The translations under genes and the position numbers were made by a program. DNA of 64,000 nucleotides from Streptomyces sp. GESEQ-4 (lineage in GTDB: Bacteria; Actinomycetota; Actinomycetes; Streptomycetales; Streptomycetaceae), in assembly GCF_017948455.1 (NCBI RefSeq), contig NZ_JAFFSU010000002.1, forward strand, positions 186,001 to 250,000, written 5' to 3'. The notes below the pieces were generated by a model. That model saw nothing but the letters and a program-made list of their open reading frames with translations. It did not search any database and was not told where the DNA came from. Positions 47,507-56,973 of this stretch are shown here, piece after piece; the first letter of the stretch is position 1; each line of letters starts with the position of its first letter.

Positions 47507-49816
47507 ATGTCTTCCTCCGTCAGCAGACGGCGCCTCCTGCAAGCAGCCGGGGCCACCGCCGCCGCCTCTGCCACCGGTTCCGTCATCGGCAGTTCTCCCG
47601 CCCGAGCGGCTTCCGTCCCGCCCGCACGAGCGGACATCGGGGTCTCCGCGCATCCCTTCGCACTCGACCAGGTCCGGCTCACCGCAAGCCGGTGGCTGGA
47701 CAACCAGAACCGGACGCGGAACTACCTGCGGTTCGTCGACGTGGACCGGCTGCTGCGCAACTTCCGCGCCAACCACCGGCTGTCCACCAACGGCGCGGCT
47801 GCGAACGGCGGTTGGGACGCGCCGGACTTCCCCTTCCGCACTCACGCCCAAGGGCACTTCCTCACGGCGTGGGCCCAGCTGTACGCCGTGACCGGGGACA
47901 CCGCCTGCCGGGACAAGGCGACCTACATGGTCGCGGAGCTGGCCAAGTGCCAGGCCAACAACAGCGCCGCCGGTTTCAGCGCCGGGTACCTCTCCGGCTA
48001 TCCCGAGTCCGACTTCACCGCGCTCGAGCAGCGGACCCTGAGCAACGGCAACGTGCCGTACTACACCATCCACAAGACCCTCGTCGGCCTGCTGGACGTA
48101 TGGCGCCACATCGGCAGCACCCAGGCCCGTGACGTGCTGCTCGCCCTGGCGGGGTGGGTCGACTGGCGCACCGGTCGGCTCAGCGGCCAGCAGATGCAGG
48201 CCATGCTGCAGACCGAGTTCGGCGGCATGAACACCGTGCTGGCCGATCTCTATCAGCAGACGGGCGACGCGCGGTGGCTCACCGTCGCCCGGCGGTTCGA
48301 CCACGCCGCGGTGTTCGACCCGCTGGCGTCCAACCAGGACAGGCTCAACGGACTCCACGCCAACACCCAGGTACCCAAGTGGATCGGGGCCGCCCGGGAG
48401 TACAAGGCCACCGGGACCACCCGCTACCGGGACATCGCCACCAACGCCTGGAACATCTGCGTCAACACGCACACGTATGCCATCGGCGGCAACAGCCAGG
48501 CGGAGCATTTCCGCGCCCCGAACGCCATCGCCGGCTACCTGAACCAGGACACCTGCGAGAGCTGCAACACCTTCAACATGCTCACCCTGACGCGGGAGTT
48601 GTTCGCGCTGGACCCGAACCGGGCCGCGCTGTTCGACTACTACGAGCGGGCGTGGCTGAACCAGATGATCGGCCAGCAGAACCCGGCCGACGACCACGGC
48701 CACGTCACCTACTTCACCCCGCTCAACCCGGGAGGCCGACGCGGTGTGGGCCCGGCGTGGGGCGGCGGCACCTGGAGCACCGACTACGGCACCTTCTGGT
48801 GCTGCCAGGGCACGGGCCTGGAAATGCACACCAGGCTCATGGACTCCATCTACTACCGCAGTGACAACACGCTGATCGTGAACCTGTTCGTGCCGTCTGC
48901 GCTCACCTGGTCGGAGCGCGGCATCACGGTCACCCAGACCACGTCGTACCCGAACAGCGACACCACGACCCTGCACGTCACCGGCGACGTCAGCGGAATC
49001 TGGGCGATGCGCATCCGCATCCCGGGCTGGACCACCGGTGCCACGGTCAGCGTCAACGGCACGGCGCAGAACATCGCCACCACGCCCGGCAGTTACGCCA
49101 CCCTGACCCGCTCCTGGACCTCCGGGGACACGGTCACCGTCCGCCTGCCCATGCGGATCGTCATGCGGGCGGCCAACGACAACGCGAACGTCGCCGCGAT
49201 CACCTACGGCCCGGTGGTCCTGTCCGGCAACTACGGCAACTCCTCGCTCAGTTCCCTCCCCTCGCTGAACACGTCCTCGATCACACGGACCAGCGGCAGT
49301 TCGCTCGCCTTCACCGCGACCGCAAACGGCTCCACCGTCAACCTGGGCCCGTTCCACGACGCGCACGGCCACAACTACACCGTCTACTGGAACACCGGCG
49401 CCACCGTCCGTCTCGCCAACGTGGGCAGCGGTCTCGTGCTGGGCATCCAGGACATGTCCACGGCCGACGGTGGCCGCGCCCTGCAATGGAACGACTCGGG
49501 CACCGCCGACCACGACTGGCAGATGATCACCGACGGAAACGCGGTCCGCTTCCGCAATGCCCACAGCGGCAAGGTGCTCGGCGTCCAGGACATGTCCACG
49601 GCTGACGGCGCGACCGTCCTGCAGTGGTCGGACAACGGCACCGCCGACCACAGATGGACGCTGCTCGACCAGGGCGACGGGACCTACAAGATCCGTAACG
49701 CGCACAGCGGCAAGCTGCTCGCCATCGCGAACAACTCCACCGCTGTCGGCGCGTTCGCGGTCCAGGACTCGGACAACGGCACAGCCGACAACCGGTGGCG
49801 CATCATGAGGGACTAG
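47507..49816 (+). CDS. GH127 beta-L-arabinofuranosidase with CBM13
   Basis: A 769-residue exported enzyme with a Tat signal (SRRRLLQAAGATAAA). The (alpha/alpha)6 catalytic domain (about 45-440) holds the distinctive cysteine-glycosidase site: Glu351 and Cys353 in CESCNTFNM, and Cys432-Cys433 in FWCCQGTG. In GH127 these bind zinc and one Cys is the nucleophile. Beta-domains follow, then a ricin-type CBM13 (about 630-769, repeats LQWNDSGTADHDW and LQWSDNGTADHRW). Substrates are probably beta-L-arabinofuranosides of hydroxyproline-rich plant glycoproteins. AAAGGGG upstream of ATG. Confidence 0.92.
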   Translation: MSSSVSRRRLLQAAGATAAASATGSVIGSSPARAASVPPARADIGVSAHPFALDQVRLTASRWLDNQNRTRNYLRFVDVDRLLRNFRANHRLSTNGAAANGGWDAPDFPFRTHAQGHFLTAWAQLYAVTGDTACRDKATYMVAELAKCQANNSAAGFSAGYLSGYPESDFTALEQRTLSNGNVPYYTIHKTLVGLLDVWRHIGSTQARDVLLALAGWVDWRTGRLSGQQMQAMLQTEFGGMNTVLADLYQQTGDARWLTVARRFDHAAVFDPLASNQDRLNGLHANTQVPKWIGAAREYKATGTTRYRDIATNAWNICVNTHTYAIGGNSQAEHFRAPNAIAGYLNQDTCESCNTFNMLTLTRELFALDPNRAALFDYYERAWLNQMIGQQNPADDHGHVTYFTPLNPGGRRGVGPAWGGGTWSTDYGTFWCCQGTGLEMHTRLMDSIYYRSDNTLIVNLFVPSALTWSERGITVTQTTSYPNSDTTTLHVTGDVSGIWAMRIRIPGWTTGATVSVNGTAQNIATTPGSYATLTRSWTSGDTVTVRLPMRIVMRAANDNANVAAITYGPVVLSGNYGNSSLSSLPSLNTSSITRTSGSSLAFTATANGSTVNLGPFHDAHGHNYTVYWNTGATVRLANVGSGLVLGIQDMSTADGGRALQWNDSGTADHDWQMITDGNAVRFRNAHSGKVLGVQDMSTADGATVLQWSDNGTADHRWTLLDQGDGTYKIRNAHSGKLLAIANNSTAVGAFAVQDSDNGTADNRWRIMRD

Positions 49817-49826
49817 CACTTACGGA

Positions 49827-52304
49827 CTAGGAGAGGGTCTGCGCACACCAGATCGTCTTGCCGTTGGTGGTGTGCCGGGTGCCCCACCCCTGGGTGAGCT
49901 GGGCGACGAGCAACAGGCCCCGCCCGCCCTCGTCGAAGGCGCGGGCCCGGCGCAGGTGCGGGGCGGTGTTGCTGGCGTCGGAGACCTCGCAGATCAGGGA
50001 CGTGTCGCGGATCAGCCGCAGCCTGATCGGCGGCTCGCCGTATCTGATGGCGTTGGTAACCAGCTCGCTGACGACCAGTTCGGTGACGAACGACGCCTCC
50101 GCCAGGCCCCAGGCGTCCACCTGGTCGACAGCGAACTTCCTGGCGCGCGGCACCTGCGCGGGGTCCGGCTCTACGTCCCAGTCGGCGACGTGGTGGGGAT
50201 CGAGCGCGTGCGTACGAGCGAGCAGCAGGGCGGCGTCGTCGGTGCGGCGTTCGGGAAGCATGGCGTCCATCACCGTGTCGCACAGGGCCTCCAGTGAGGT
50301 GGCCGAGTGGTTCAGGACCCGCCGCAGTTCGGCGATTCCCTCGTCGACGTCGCGCTCGCGGCTCTGCACCACTCCGTCGGTGTAGAGGGCGAGCAGGCTG
50401 CCCTCGGGCAGTTCGAGCTCGGTGGCCTCGAAGGGCAGTCCGCCGATGCCGAGCGGCGGTCCCGGCTGCGCGGGCACCGGCGTCCTGGTGCCGTCGGGGG
50501 AGATGATCAGCGGCAGGGGATGGCCGGCGCTCGCCAGCGTGAAGCGCCGGGAGACCGGGTCGTAGACGGTGTAAAGGCAGGTGGCCCCGGACTCGCCGGT
50601 CGGCTGGAAATGGCCGGCGGACTGGAGGTCGCTGGCGAGGTGGAGGACCAGGTCGTCCAGGTGGGTCAGCAGCTCGTCCGGCGGCAGGTCGACGTCGGCG
50701 AGGGTGCGGACCGCCGTGCGCAGCCGGCCCATGCCGGCCGAGGCGTGCAGGCCGTGGCCGACGATATCGCCGACGACCAGGGCGACCCGGGCGCCGGACA
50801 GCGGAATGACGTCGAACCAGTCACCGCCCACTTCCGCGCCGGTACCGCCGGGCAGGTAGCGGGATGCCACGTCGACCGCCTCCTGCTTCGGCATCCCCTG
50901 CGGCAGCAGGCTGCGTTGCAGGGTCAGCGCGGTCGTGCGCTCGCGCGAGTACCGGCGGGCGTTGTCTATGGCGACGGCTGCCTTGGCGGTCAGCTCCTCG
51001 GCGAGGATCAGGTCGTCGGCGGTGAATGCCTCGGGCCGGTCGCGGCGGGAGAAGGCGACGACGCCGAGCAGCGTGCCACGCGCCCGGAGCGGCACGGTGA
51101 TCCGGCCGGTCAGCCCTTCCGCGGCGATGGTCCCGTCGATCAACGGGTTACCCGGTGGCCAGTGCGCCGGGTCGGCGGCGAGCCCCGGCCCGAACGCCCA
51201 TTCGCCGCCCTGGCCCGGCTCGGCGGCGAGCTCGACCGTGGACCTGCCGGTGGCCATGCAGCGGACGGCGACGGAACCGGGAGCGTGACTGACCGGAATC
51301 GCGGGCCCGCCGGCCCGGTCGCTGTCCTCCCTCGCGCTGTGCTGGGCGGCACGGCTGAGCGCGATGGTCTCGCCGGGGGTGAACGCGGACGCGGAAGGCG
51401 GTTCCTCACCGTGCAGCACCTCGTCGAAGAGATCCACGGTGACGAGGTCGACGAATCCCGGCACCGGGGTCCTGGCCAGTTCCTGGGCGGTGCCGATCAC
51501 GTCGAGCGTCCGGCCGATGCCGCGGGTCGCCTCGTTGAGCAGGAGCAGGCGTTGCCGAGCCCAGTACTCGGCGCTCATGTCGAATCCCCAGTTGGCGACC
51601 GCGCGGACCCGGCCCTCCGCATCCCGGACGGGCCAGATGCTGGTGGCCCAGGCGTTGGCGTAGTTGCTGCCGAGCGGGCGGAAGACGGTGATGAGACGCG
51701 CGGGCTCGCCCGTCCTCGCCACTTCGGCGACCTTGTCGGTGTAGGGCTTGTCGTCCCTTTCGGGAAACAGCTCGCGGTCGTATTCGGGCAGCACCTCGCG
51801 GTACTTCTTGCCGAGCACCTGCTCCTCGGAGTGCGCGATCACCCGTCCTGAGGAGGCGTTGATCCACAGGAACCGCAGCTCAGGGTCGTAGACGCCGAGA
51901 GCGAAGGGGGACTGCTCGAAGGCCCGGTCGGCGATCACCGGGCGGCGTCCCCAGCGCTGGACGGTCACCGCGTGACCCAGTACTCGCGCGTCGGGGCCGA
52001 ACAGGGGGTGAGCCGTCACCACGGCGTCCACCGTGGAGCCGTCCCGGTGGCGCAGGGGGATGAAGCCCATGGGGTCGGGGCCGGTGCCGTAGCCCTCGGG
52101 GAAGCCGGGTGGCGGAGGATCGACCAGCAGATCGGTCACCGGGCGGCCGACGGTGTCCTCCGCAGTCCAGCCGAGCAGCAGCCGGCCCCCCTCGCTCCAG
52201 CCGCTCACCATGCCGTCCGGGTCCACCACGACAACGGCAGTGGGCGCGTCCTGCTTGCCGGCCATCTCCACGCGCCACGCCTCCGTCCGGACAGCCCTGC
52301 CCAT
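49827..52304 (-). CDS. Multi-domain SpoIIE/RsbU-type phosphatase with anti-sigma-like kinase domain
   Basis: An 825-residue cytoplasmic signalling protein. In order: PAS (about 20-115), PAS (about 125-250), GAF (about 270-455), SpoIIE PP2C phosphatase (about 470-690; EVGGDWFDVI, VVGDIVGHG, LALYTDGVVQSR, RRTDDAALLLA) and a C-terminal HATPase_c of RsbW type (ELVVSELVTNAIRYGEPP ... EGGRGLLLVAQL). One protein therefore holds both antagonistic switch activities of partner-switching sigma-factor control. Start uncertain: ATG 52304 or ATG 52265, the latter with GTGGAG adjacent. It is convergent with GH127, 10 bp between stops. Confidence 0.88.
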   Translation of the reverse strand: MGRAVRTEAWRVEMAGKQDAPTAVVVVDPDGMVSGWSEGGRLLLGWTAEDTVGRPVTDLLVDPPPPGFPEGYGTGPDPMGFIPLRHRDGSTVDAVVTAHPLFGPDARVLGHAVTVQRWGRRPVIADRAFEQSPFALGVYDPELRFLWINASSGRVIAHSEEQVLGKKYREVLPEYDRELFPERDDKPYTDKVAEVARTGEPARLITVFRPLGSNYANAWATSIWPVRDAEGRVRAVANWGFDMSAEYWARQRLLLLNEATRGIGRTLDVIGTAQELARTPVPGFVDLVTVDLFDEVLHGEEPPSASAFTPGETIALSRAAQHSAREDSDRAGGPAIPVSHAPGSVAVRCMATGRSTVELAAEPGQGGEWAFGPGLAADPAHWPPGNPLIDGTIAAEGLTGRITVPLRARGTLLGVVAFSRRDRPEAFTADDLILAEELTAKAAVAIDNARRYSRERTTALTLQRSLLPQGMPKQEAVDVASRYLPGGTGAEVGGDWFDVIPLSGARVALVVGDIVGHGLHASAGMGRLRTAVRTLADVDLPPDELLTHLDDLVLHLASDLQSAGHFQPTGESGATCLYTVYDPVSRRFTLASAGHPLPLIISPDGTRTPVPAQPGPPLGIGGLPFEATELELPEGSLLALYTDGVVQSRERDVDEGIAELRRVLNHSATSLEALCDTVMDAMLPERRTDDAALLLARTHALDPHHVADWDVEPDPAQVPRARKFAVDQVDAWGLAEASFVTELVVSELVTNAIRYGEPPIRLRLIRDTSLICEVSDASNTAPHLRRARAFDEGGRGLLLVAQLTQGWGTRHTTNGKTIWCAQTLS

Positions 52305-52400
52305 CAAGGCTGGTTTCCAGCGGCTGCTTCCAGCCTAGATCGGCCCCCGCTCCACGGCGCTCCGACCGGTGCGTTCGGGGTGCCAGGTGCCTCAAAGGTG

Positions 52401-52444
52401 CGCTCCGGCCTGGTCCCCGCAGGTGCGGGGACCAGGCCGGAGCG
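52401..52444. terminator. Perfect 20-bp hairpin after the subtilase gene
   Basis: Arms 52401-52420 and 52425-52444 are fully complementary around AGGT. It lies 21 bp beyond the subtilase stop and upstream of the phosphatase start. No T-run, but the stem is the longest perfect one in the window apart from array 1. Confidence 0.75.
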
Positions 52445-52464
52445 GGCACCCTTCCGGGGTCACC

Positions 52465-55400
52465 TCACGGAGTGAGCCGGTAAGCGTTCGTGATCGTCTC
52501 CCGTACGGTGTTGCCGCCCGTGTCCTTCAGGTCCACCCGGAAGGACACGGCCTTGGCGATCGCCGGGTGCTTCACGCTCACCGAGCGCGCGCCCCGCGCG
52601 TCGGTCGTCACGGTGAGCGGCTTCCAGGACCTGCCGCCGTCGTAGGAGACCCTCACGGTCAGTGCGGCGACCCGCCCGGCCGCGGCGGCCGCGCCGCTCA
52701 GCTTCAGCGGCACCTTGAGCGTGCTGCCCGCCGGAGCCGTCCCGCTCAGGCTCAGCTTCGGCGCGAGCCGCACCGTCGACAGCGGCAGCTTGACCGTGTC
52801 GTCCGACGTCGGCCGGGCCGAGGTGAACGTCCACACCCCTGCCACCTTCGTACTGGTGGAGGTGTCAGCGGCGGAGCGGGCCGCCTCGACCGTCAGGCGG
52901 TACACGCCGGAGGCGGCGGGAACTTCGGCGCTCAGCCATTCCGTGGCCGGGCCCTCGGCGAGGATCCGCCCGCCGGATTCCAGCCGGGCGAAGCCGCGGG
53001 TGACGATCGAGGACCCAGGGTTACCGTTGCCGTCGTTGAACAGCGGGATTTTGGCGTCGATGTAGTCGCCGGTCCGATTCGCACCTCGCTCATCGGGACC
53101 GCCCGCCGCGAGATCGGGGCCGACCACACCGGTGTTGAACCTCAGCGCCTGGCTGGAGCCCGGCTTGTATGTCACCTCCTTCTTCGTGTACTGCATGCGC
53201 ACCTCGCTGCGGGCGTCGAGCTGTGCGGCCGTCCAGGACCAGCGAACCCCGGTCGTACTGAGGTAGTGCGTGGTGGTCCGCGGCAGCTTCTGCTCCTCCG
53301 GGTCCGGAATGCCGACGCCGCTCCCGAGGTCGTCCAGCGGAGTGATGTGGACCAGGCCCTTCGCCCCGGTGACGGAGGCGCCGAAGCCGAGCTTCACCTC
53401 GGCGACCTCGGCCCGGGTGATGGTGCGGTTCAGGCCGGTGAAGAAGCTCCCCTTGCGGTTGAAGGCGAGCCGGTAGTCGACGTTCGTGCCGGGCTTCTTC
53501 CATACGCCGTTGAACTGGGCCCGCATCGTGTCGGACGCCGGACCGAGGGCGGCGGTGCGGATCGGCGGCACCCCGTTGGTGGACCAGGAGTTGAACGCTC
53601 CGACAGACAAGTCGTAGTAGCCGACAGTGGAAGTGACGAGTTTCGCGGCCGGATCCGGGGCCTTCACGGCGAGCGGCTTGGCCTTGCGGGAGTCGAGCGT
53701 GACCGTGACGTTCTTGTTCACTTCCAGAACCGGCTGGACGAAGAAGCCCAGCTCGTTGTCGCGGGCGAAGACCAGGCTCTCCAGCTGGTACGACCCCTTG
53801 GGCAGCCGCTGGACCACCGTGCCGTTCGCGCTGTACGGGAGCTCCATGGGGCTGCCGAGTCCGTCACCCGGGGTGATCATCGTCGTGTAGGTGGCCGGGT
53901 TCGCCCCGTCGGCGTCGATGTGCCGCACCGTGACGTCGTATGACTCCACCTCCCGTTCGACCACGAGACCGGTACGTACCTGCTGGCCGCCTCCCGACGC
54001 CAGCACCGTGCCGCCGAAGACCCCGTCGACGGTGCCCTTGCGCGTGTCGGCGGTGACGGTGGTCTTCGCGGTGCCGCCGGCCGGAACGGTGAGCTGGGCG
54101 TCCTTGACGGTGAACATGCCGGCCGGGGCGGGCCTGCCCGACGGGTCGGCCCCGGAGGCACTCAGCCGCAGGGTGACGGGCCGGGTGCCGTGGTTGCGGT
54201 AGGTGAGGGTCTTGGCAGCCGGCCTGTCGTCGGCGTGCGGCCAGGCGTGCGTGCCGAAGCCGAGGGAGCCGGGCTCGGAGACGACCACGGCAGTGGCGGC
54301 TCGCGCCAGGTCCACCCGGCCGGCGCCCTGCTGATGGGCGTTCAGCAGCGGGTTGGGCTTGGCCGAACCGGTCAGCAGCGCTTTCAGCCGGGCTCCGCTC
54401 CAGTCCGGGTGCTGCTGGAGCACCAGGGCGGCGGCGCCCGCGACGTGTGGGGAGGCCATCGACGTGCCGCCGTGTTCCACGTAGCCGTCACCTGGGGGCT
54501 CTTCGCCCTGCGTGGTCAGAGCGGCGGTGATGTCCACGCCGGGTCCGGTGATGTCCGGCTTGGGCGTGCCGTCGAGGTTGGGGCCGCGGCTGGAGAAGGC
54601 GGCGATCTGGTCCTGCTTGTCCACGGCGCCCACGGTGAGCGCCGCGGGGGCGCTGCCGGGCGACCAGATGCTCCGGGGACCGTCGCCCGAGTTGCCCGCG
54701 GCCACCACGAACAGGGCCTTGCCGGAGAGGCGGGCGACGGCCGCCTCCATCGGGTCGACCTCCGGGGAGTCGAGGGCGCCCAGACTCATGTTGACGACCC
54801 GCGCGCCCTGGTCGACGGCCCACTGCATGCCGGCGACGATGCCCGAGGTGGATCCGAAGTTGTCGTCGCCCAGGACCTTGCCGTCCAGCACCGTCACGCC
54901 GGGCGCCACGCCCTTGAAGCGGCCGCCGGACTTCGCACCGCTTCCGGCGAGGATGGAGGCCACGTGCGTTCCGTGCCCGAAGCGGTCCTTGACCACGGGG
55001 GACTCGCTGAAGTTCTTCTGCGCCACCTCGACGCCCGCGAGGTCCGGGTGGGTCTCGTCCACGCCCGAGTCCAGGACCGCCACCTTGATGCCCTTGCCGC
55101 TGTAGCCCGACTCCCACATGGCGGCCGTACCGATCTGCGGCACGCTCTCGGCCAGGGTGCCCCGGACCTTCGCGTCCAGCCAGACATGGGCGACGGGCCG
55201 TGCGAGGGCGGCCGTACCTCCTGACGTACGGGCAAAAGCGCGGCCTGTGACGGCCGCCCACAGCGCGGGCGCACCGGACTTGGGCGCCTCGAAGGCCTCC
55301 CCGTCGACCGCGGGCAGCGCACGGCGCTCCCGGACGGCCACGCCCGCGAACGGGTCGCCGCCGGCGGTCAAGTCCCTTGTCCCGGCGCCGTCTTGCTTGT

Positions 55401-55797
55401 AGCCGACGATCAGCGGCAGTGTGGTGCGGTGCGCGTCGTCGTACCTGCCCCGGACCAACTGCGCGACGTCGAAGAGCCGACGGTCGAGCACGCCGTCGGC
55501 GACCAGGCGCAGGGCGTCCTGCGGGACGACGTACGTGTGGCCGGCCTCGCGCCGCACCGAGAAGCCGAGCTCCTCGCGGCCCTTGCCGCGCACCAGCCGA
55601 ACGACCTGGCCGTCGGCGCCGACATCCACACGGTCACCGGTGACCAACGTGACGGTCGCCGGTGGCTTCGATCCCTCCTGTGCGGCGGAGCCGACGCCTC
55701 GCGCCGGCAGGCCGCCGGCCGATACCGCCGACGTGAGCAGCGCCCCGGCCGTCAAGACGGCAACTGCCGCCGTTCTCGCGCGTACTGTGGATCCCAC
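52465..55797 (-). CDS. Large secreted subtilisin-like serine protease (S8)
   Basis: A 1110-residue exported protease. Signal peptide to about residue 30, propeptide-like region to about 225, S8 catalytic domain (about 232-515) with Asp243 (VLDSGVD), His275 (GHGTHVAS), oxyanion Asn369 (AAGNSG) and Ser446 (GGTSMASPHVAG). A roughly 590-residue C-terminal set of beta-domains follows. The triad is complete. GTG start after GGGGGAA. Members of this family in Streptomyces digest extracellular protein; the C-terminal part may bind substrate or wall. Confidence 0.92.
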   Translation of the reverse strand: MGSTVRARTAAVAVLTAGALLTSAVSAGGLPARGVGSAAQEGSKPPATVTLVTGDRVDVGADGQVVRLVRGKGREELGFSVRREAGHTYVVPQDALRLVADGVLDRRLFDVAQLVRGRYDDAHRTTLPLIVGYKQDGAGTRDLTAGGDPFAGVAVRERRALPAVDGEAFEAPKSGAPALWAAVTGRAFARTSGGTAALARPVAHVWLDAKVRGTLAESVPQIGTAAMWESGYSGKGIKVAVLDSGVDETHPDLAGVEVAQKNFSESPVVKDRFGHGTHVASILAGSGAKSGGRFKGVAPGVTVLDGKVLGDDNFGSTSGIVAGMQWAVDQGARVVNMSLGALDSPEVDPMEAAVARLSGKALFVVAAGNSGDGPRSIWSPGSAPAALTVGAVDKQDQIAAFSSRGPNLDGTPKPDITGPGVDITAALTTQGEEPPGDGYVEHGGTSMASPHVAGAAALVLQQHPDWSGARLKALLTGSAKPNPLLNAHQQGAGRVDLARAATAVVVSEPGSLGFGTHAWPHADDRPAAKTLTYRNHGTRPVTLRLSASGADPSGRPAPAGMFTVKDAQLTVPAGGTAKTTVTADTRKGTVDGVFGGTVLASGGGQQVRTGLVVEREVESYDVTVRHIDADGANPATYTTMITPGDGLGSPMELPYSANGTVVQRLPKGSYQLESLVFARDNELGFFVQPVLEVNKNVTVTLDSRKAKPLAVKAPDPAAKLVTSTVGYYDLSVGAFNSWSTNGVPPIRTAALGPASDTMRAQFNGVWKKPGTNVDYRLAFNRKGSFFTGLNRTITRAEVAEVKLGFGASVTGAKGLVHITPLDDLGSGVGIPDPEEQKLPRTTTHYLSTTGVRWSWTAAQLDARSEVRMQYTKKEVTYKPGSSQALRFNTGVVGPDLAAGGPDERGANRTGDYIDAKIPLFNDGNGNPGSSIVTRGFARLESGGRILAEGPATEWLSAEVPAASGVYRLTVEAARSAADTSTSTKVAGVWTFTSARPTSDDTVKLPLSTVRLAPKLSLSGTAPAGSTLKVPLKLSGAAAAAGRVAALTVRVSYDGGRSWKPLTVTTDARGARSVSVKHPAIAKAVSFRVDLKDTGGNTVRETITNAYRLTP

Positions 55798-55913
55798 TCG
55801 CGTTCCCCCGCCTTTATGTGCACGTCAATGCGTTCTCCGCTATCACGCGCGTGGGACGGGTTCGGTTCTCAGTGACGAGTGGTCAGCCGGTGACCCCGTT
55901 TCGGAGATCGGCG

Positions 55914-56330
55914 CTAGTCGTCCACCACCGTGGACCTGGCCAATGCCCAGAGGGCGAGGAGGTCGAGTGTCATCACGCTGATCGACCACAGGGGATAGAA
56001 GGGGATGAACATGAACTGGGTGATCAGGCTGACCGCCGCCAGTACCGCGCCGGCCCCTGTGCCCCAGGCTTTGCCGAGCAGTACTCCCAGGCCGGCGGCG
56101 ACGAGCCCGATGCCGATGACGATGTGGATCCAGCCCCAGGCCGTCAGACTGAACTCGTAGGTGTAGTCGGGCGAGCTGAAGAGGGTGTCGCGGGTGACGC
56201 CGACGACGCCGAGAAGGACGCTGAGCGTCCCGCTCAACTCCAGCGCCCAGCCGGCGAAGAGGGCGAGGCCCCCGCCCAGTAGCTCTGCGCCGCGCTGGGA
56301 CTTCCGAACCCCGCCGGTTGACTGTGCCAT
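55914..56330 (-). CDS. Small four-helix membrane protein (DUF7144-like)
   Basis: A 138-residue membrane protein with four hydrophobic segments: GLALFAGWALELSGTLSVLLG (about 21-41), GWIHIVIGIGLVAAGLGVLL (about 66-85), AGAVLAAVSLITQFMFIP (about 93-110) and SVMTLDLLALWALA (about 118-131). The GWIH..G and FIPFYPLWS pattern is that of a family found widely in actinobacteria, which I recall as DUF7144. Function unknown. It is separate from the subtilase by 116 bp. Confidence 0.78.
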   Translation of the reverse strand: MAQSTGGVRKSQRGAELLGGGLALFAGWALELSGTLSVLLGVVGVTRDTLFSSPDYTYEFSLTAWGWIHIVIGIGLVAAGLGVLLGKAWGTGAGAVLAAVSLITQFMFIPFYPLWSISVMTLDLLALWALARSTVVDD

Positions 56331-56448
56331 GCCACGGCCCCTTCCGCTGTATCGACGGTCTCAGCCTTCCTCCACCGCCTGCACCCGGCGACTTCAGCGG
56401 GCTGTCCGGGTGAGGGACACCGCATAGGGGCATGCCGGGGAACCCGTG

Positions 56449-56973
56449 TCACGAAGTCGGCAGTACGGCCGTAGCCCTGTCGACGATGGTCTCCGGGTCG
56501 GGTGTGGCGTCCAACTCGGCTCCTCGCTCGTCCGGTTCGAGGGGCTCGAGGGTGGCGAGCTGCGAGTCGAGCAGCACCTCGGGCATGAAGTGTCCCGTGC
56601 GGTGGCCGATCCGCTCCGCCAGCAGCTCGGGGCGGGCTGTCAGGTGGAGGAAGAACGCGTGAGGACAGGCCGCCCGGAGCGCGTCACGGTAGCGCCGCTT
56701 CAGCGCGGAGCAGGAGACCACGCAGCCGGTGCCGGCCGCGTCCCGTTCGCGCAGCCAGTGGCCGATGGACTCCAGCCAGGGTTGCCGGTCCGCGTCGTCG
56801 AGCGGGACACCGGCCGACATCTTCGTGATGTTGGCCGGCGGGTGCAGGTCGTCCGCCTCCGCGAAGGGGACGCCCAGCCGCTTGGCGAGTAGTCGGCCCA
56901 CCGTCGACTTGCCGGTGCCGGCGACTCCCATGACCACGATGCACGCGGTGCGGGGTTCGGGACTGGGGGACAT
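56449..56973 (-). CDS. gntK: Gluconokinase
   Basis: A 174-residue P-loop kinase phosphorylating gluconate to 6-phosphogluconate. The Walker A is GVAGTGKST (about 16-24), and the substrate segment EADDLHPPANITKMSAGVPLDD is diagnostic of GntK. The ATG (56971-56973) shares a base with the zwf stop (TGATG), so it is coupled. Last gene of the operon. With zwf it feeds the oxidative pentose-phosphate route. Confidence 0.92.
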   Translation of the reverse strand: MSPSPEPRTACIVVMGVAGTGKSTVGRLLAKRLGVPFAEADDLHPPANITKMSAGVPLDDADRQPWLESIGHWLRERDAAGTGCVVSCSALKRRYRDALRAACPHAFFLHLTARPELLAERIGHRTGHFMPEVLLDSQLATLEPLEPDERGAELDATPDPETIVDRATAVLPTS

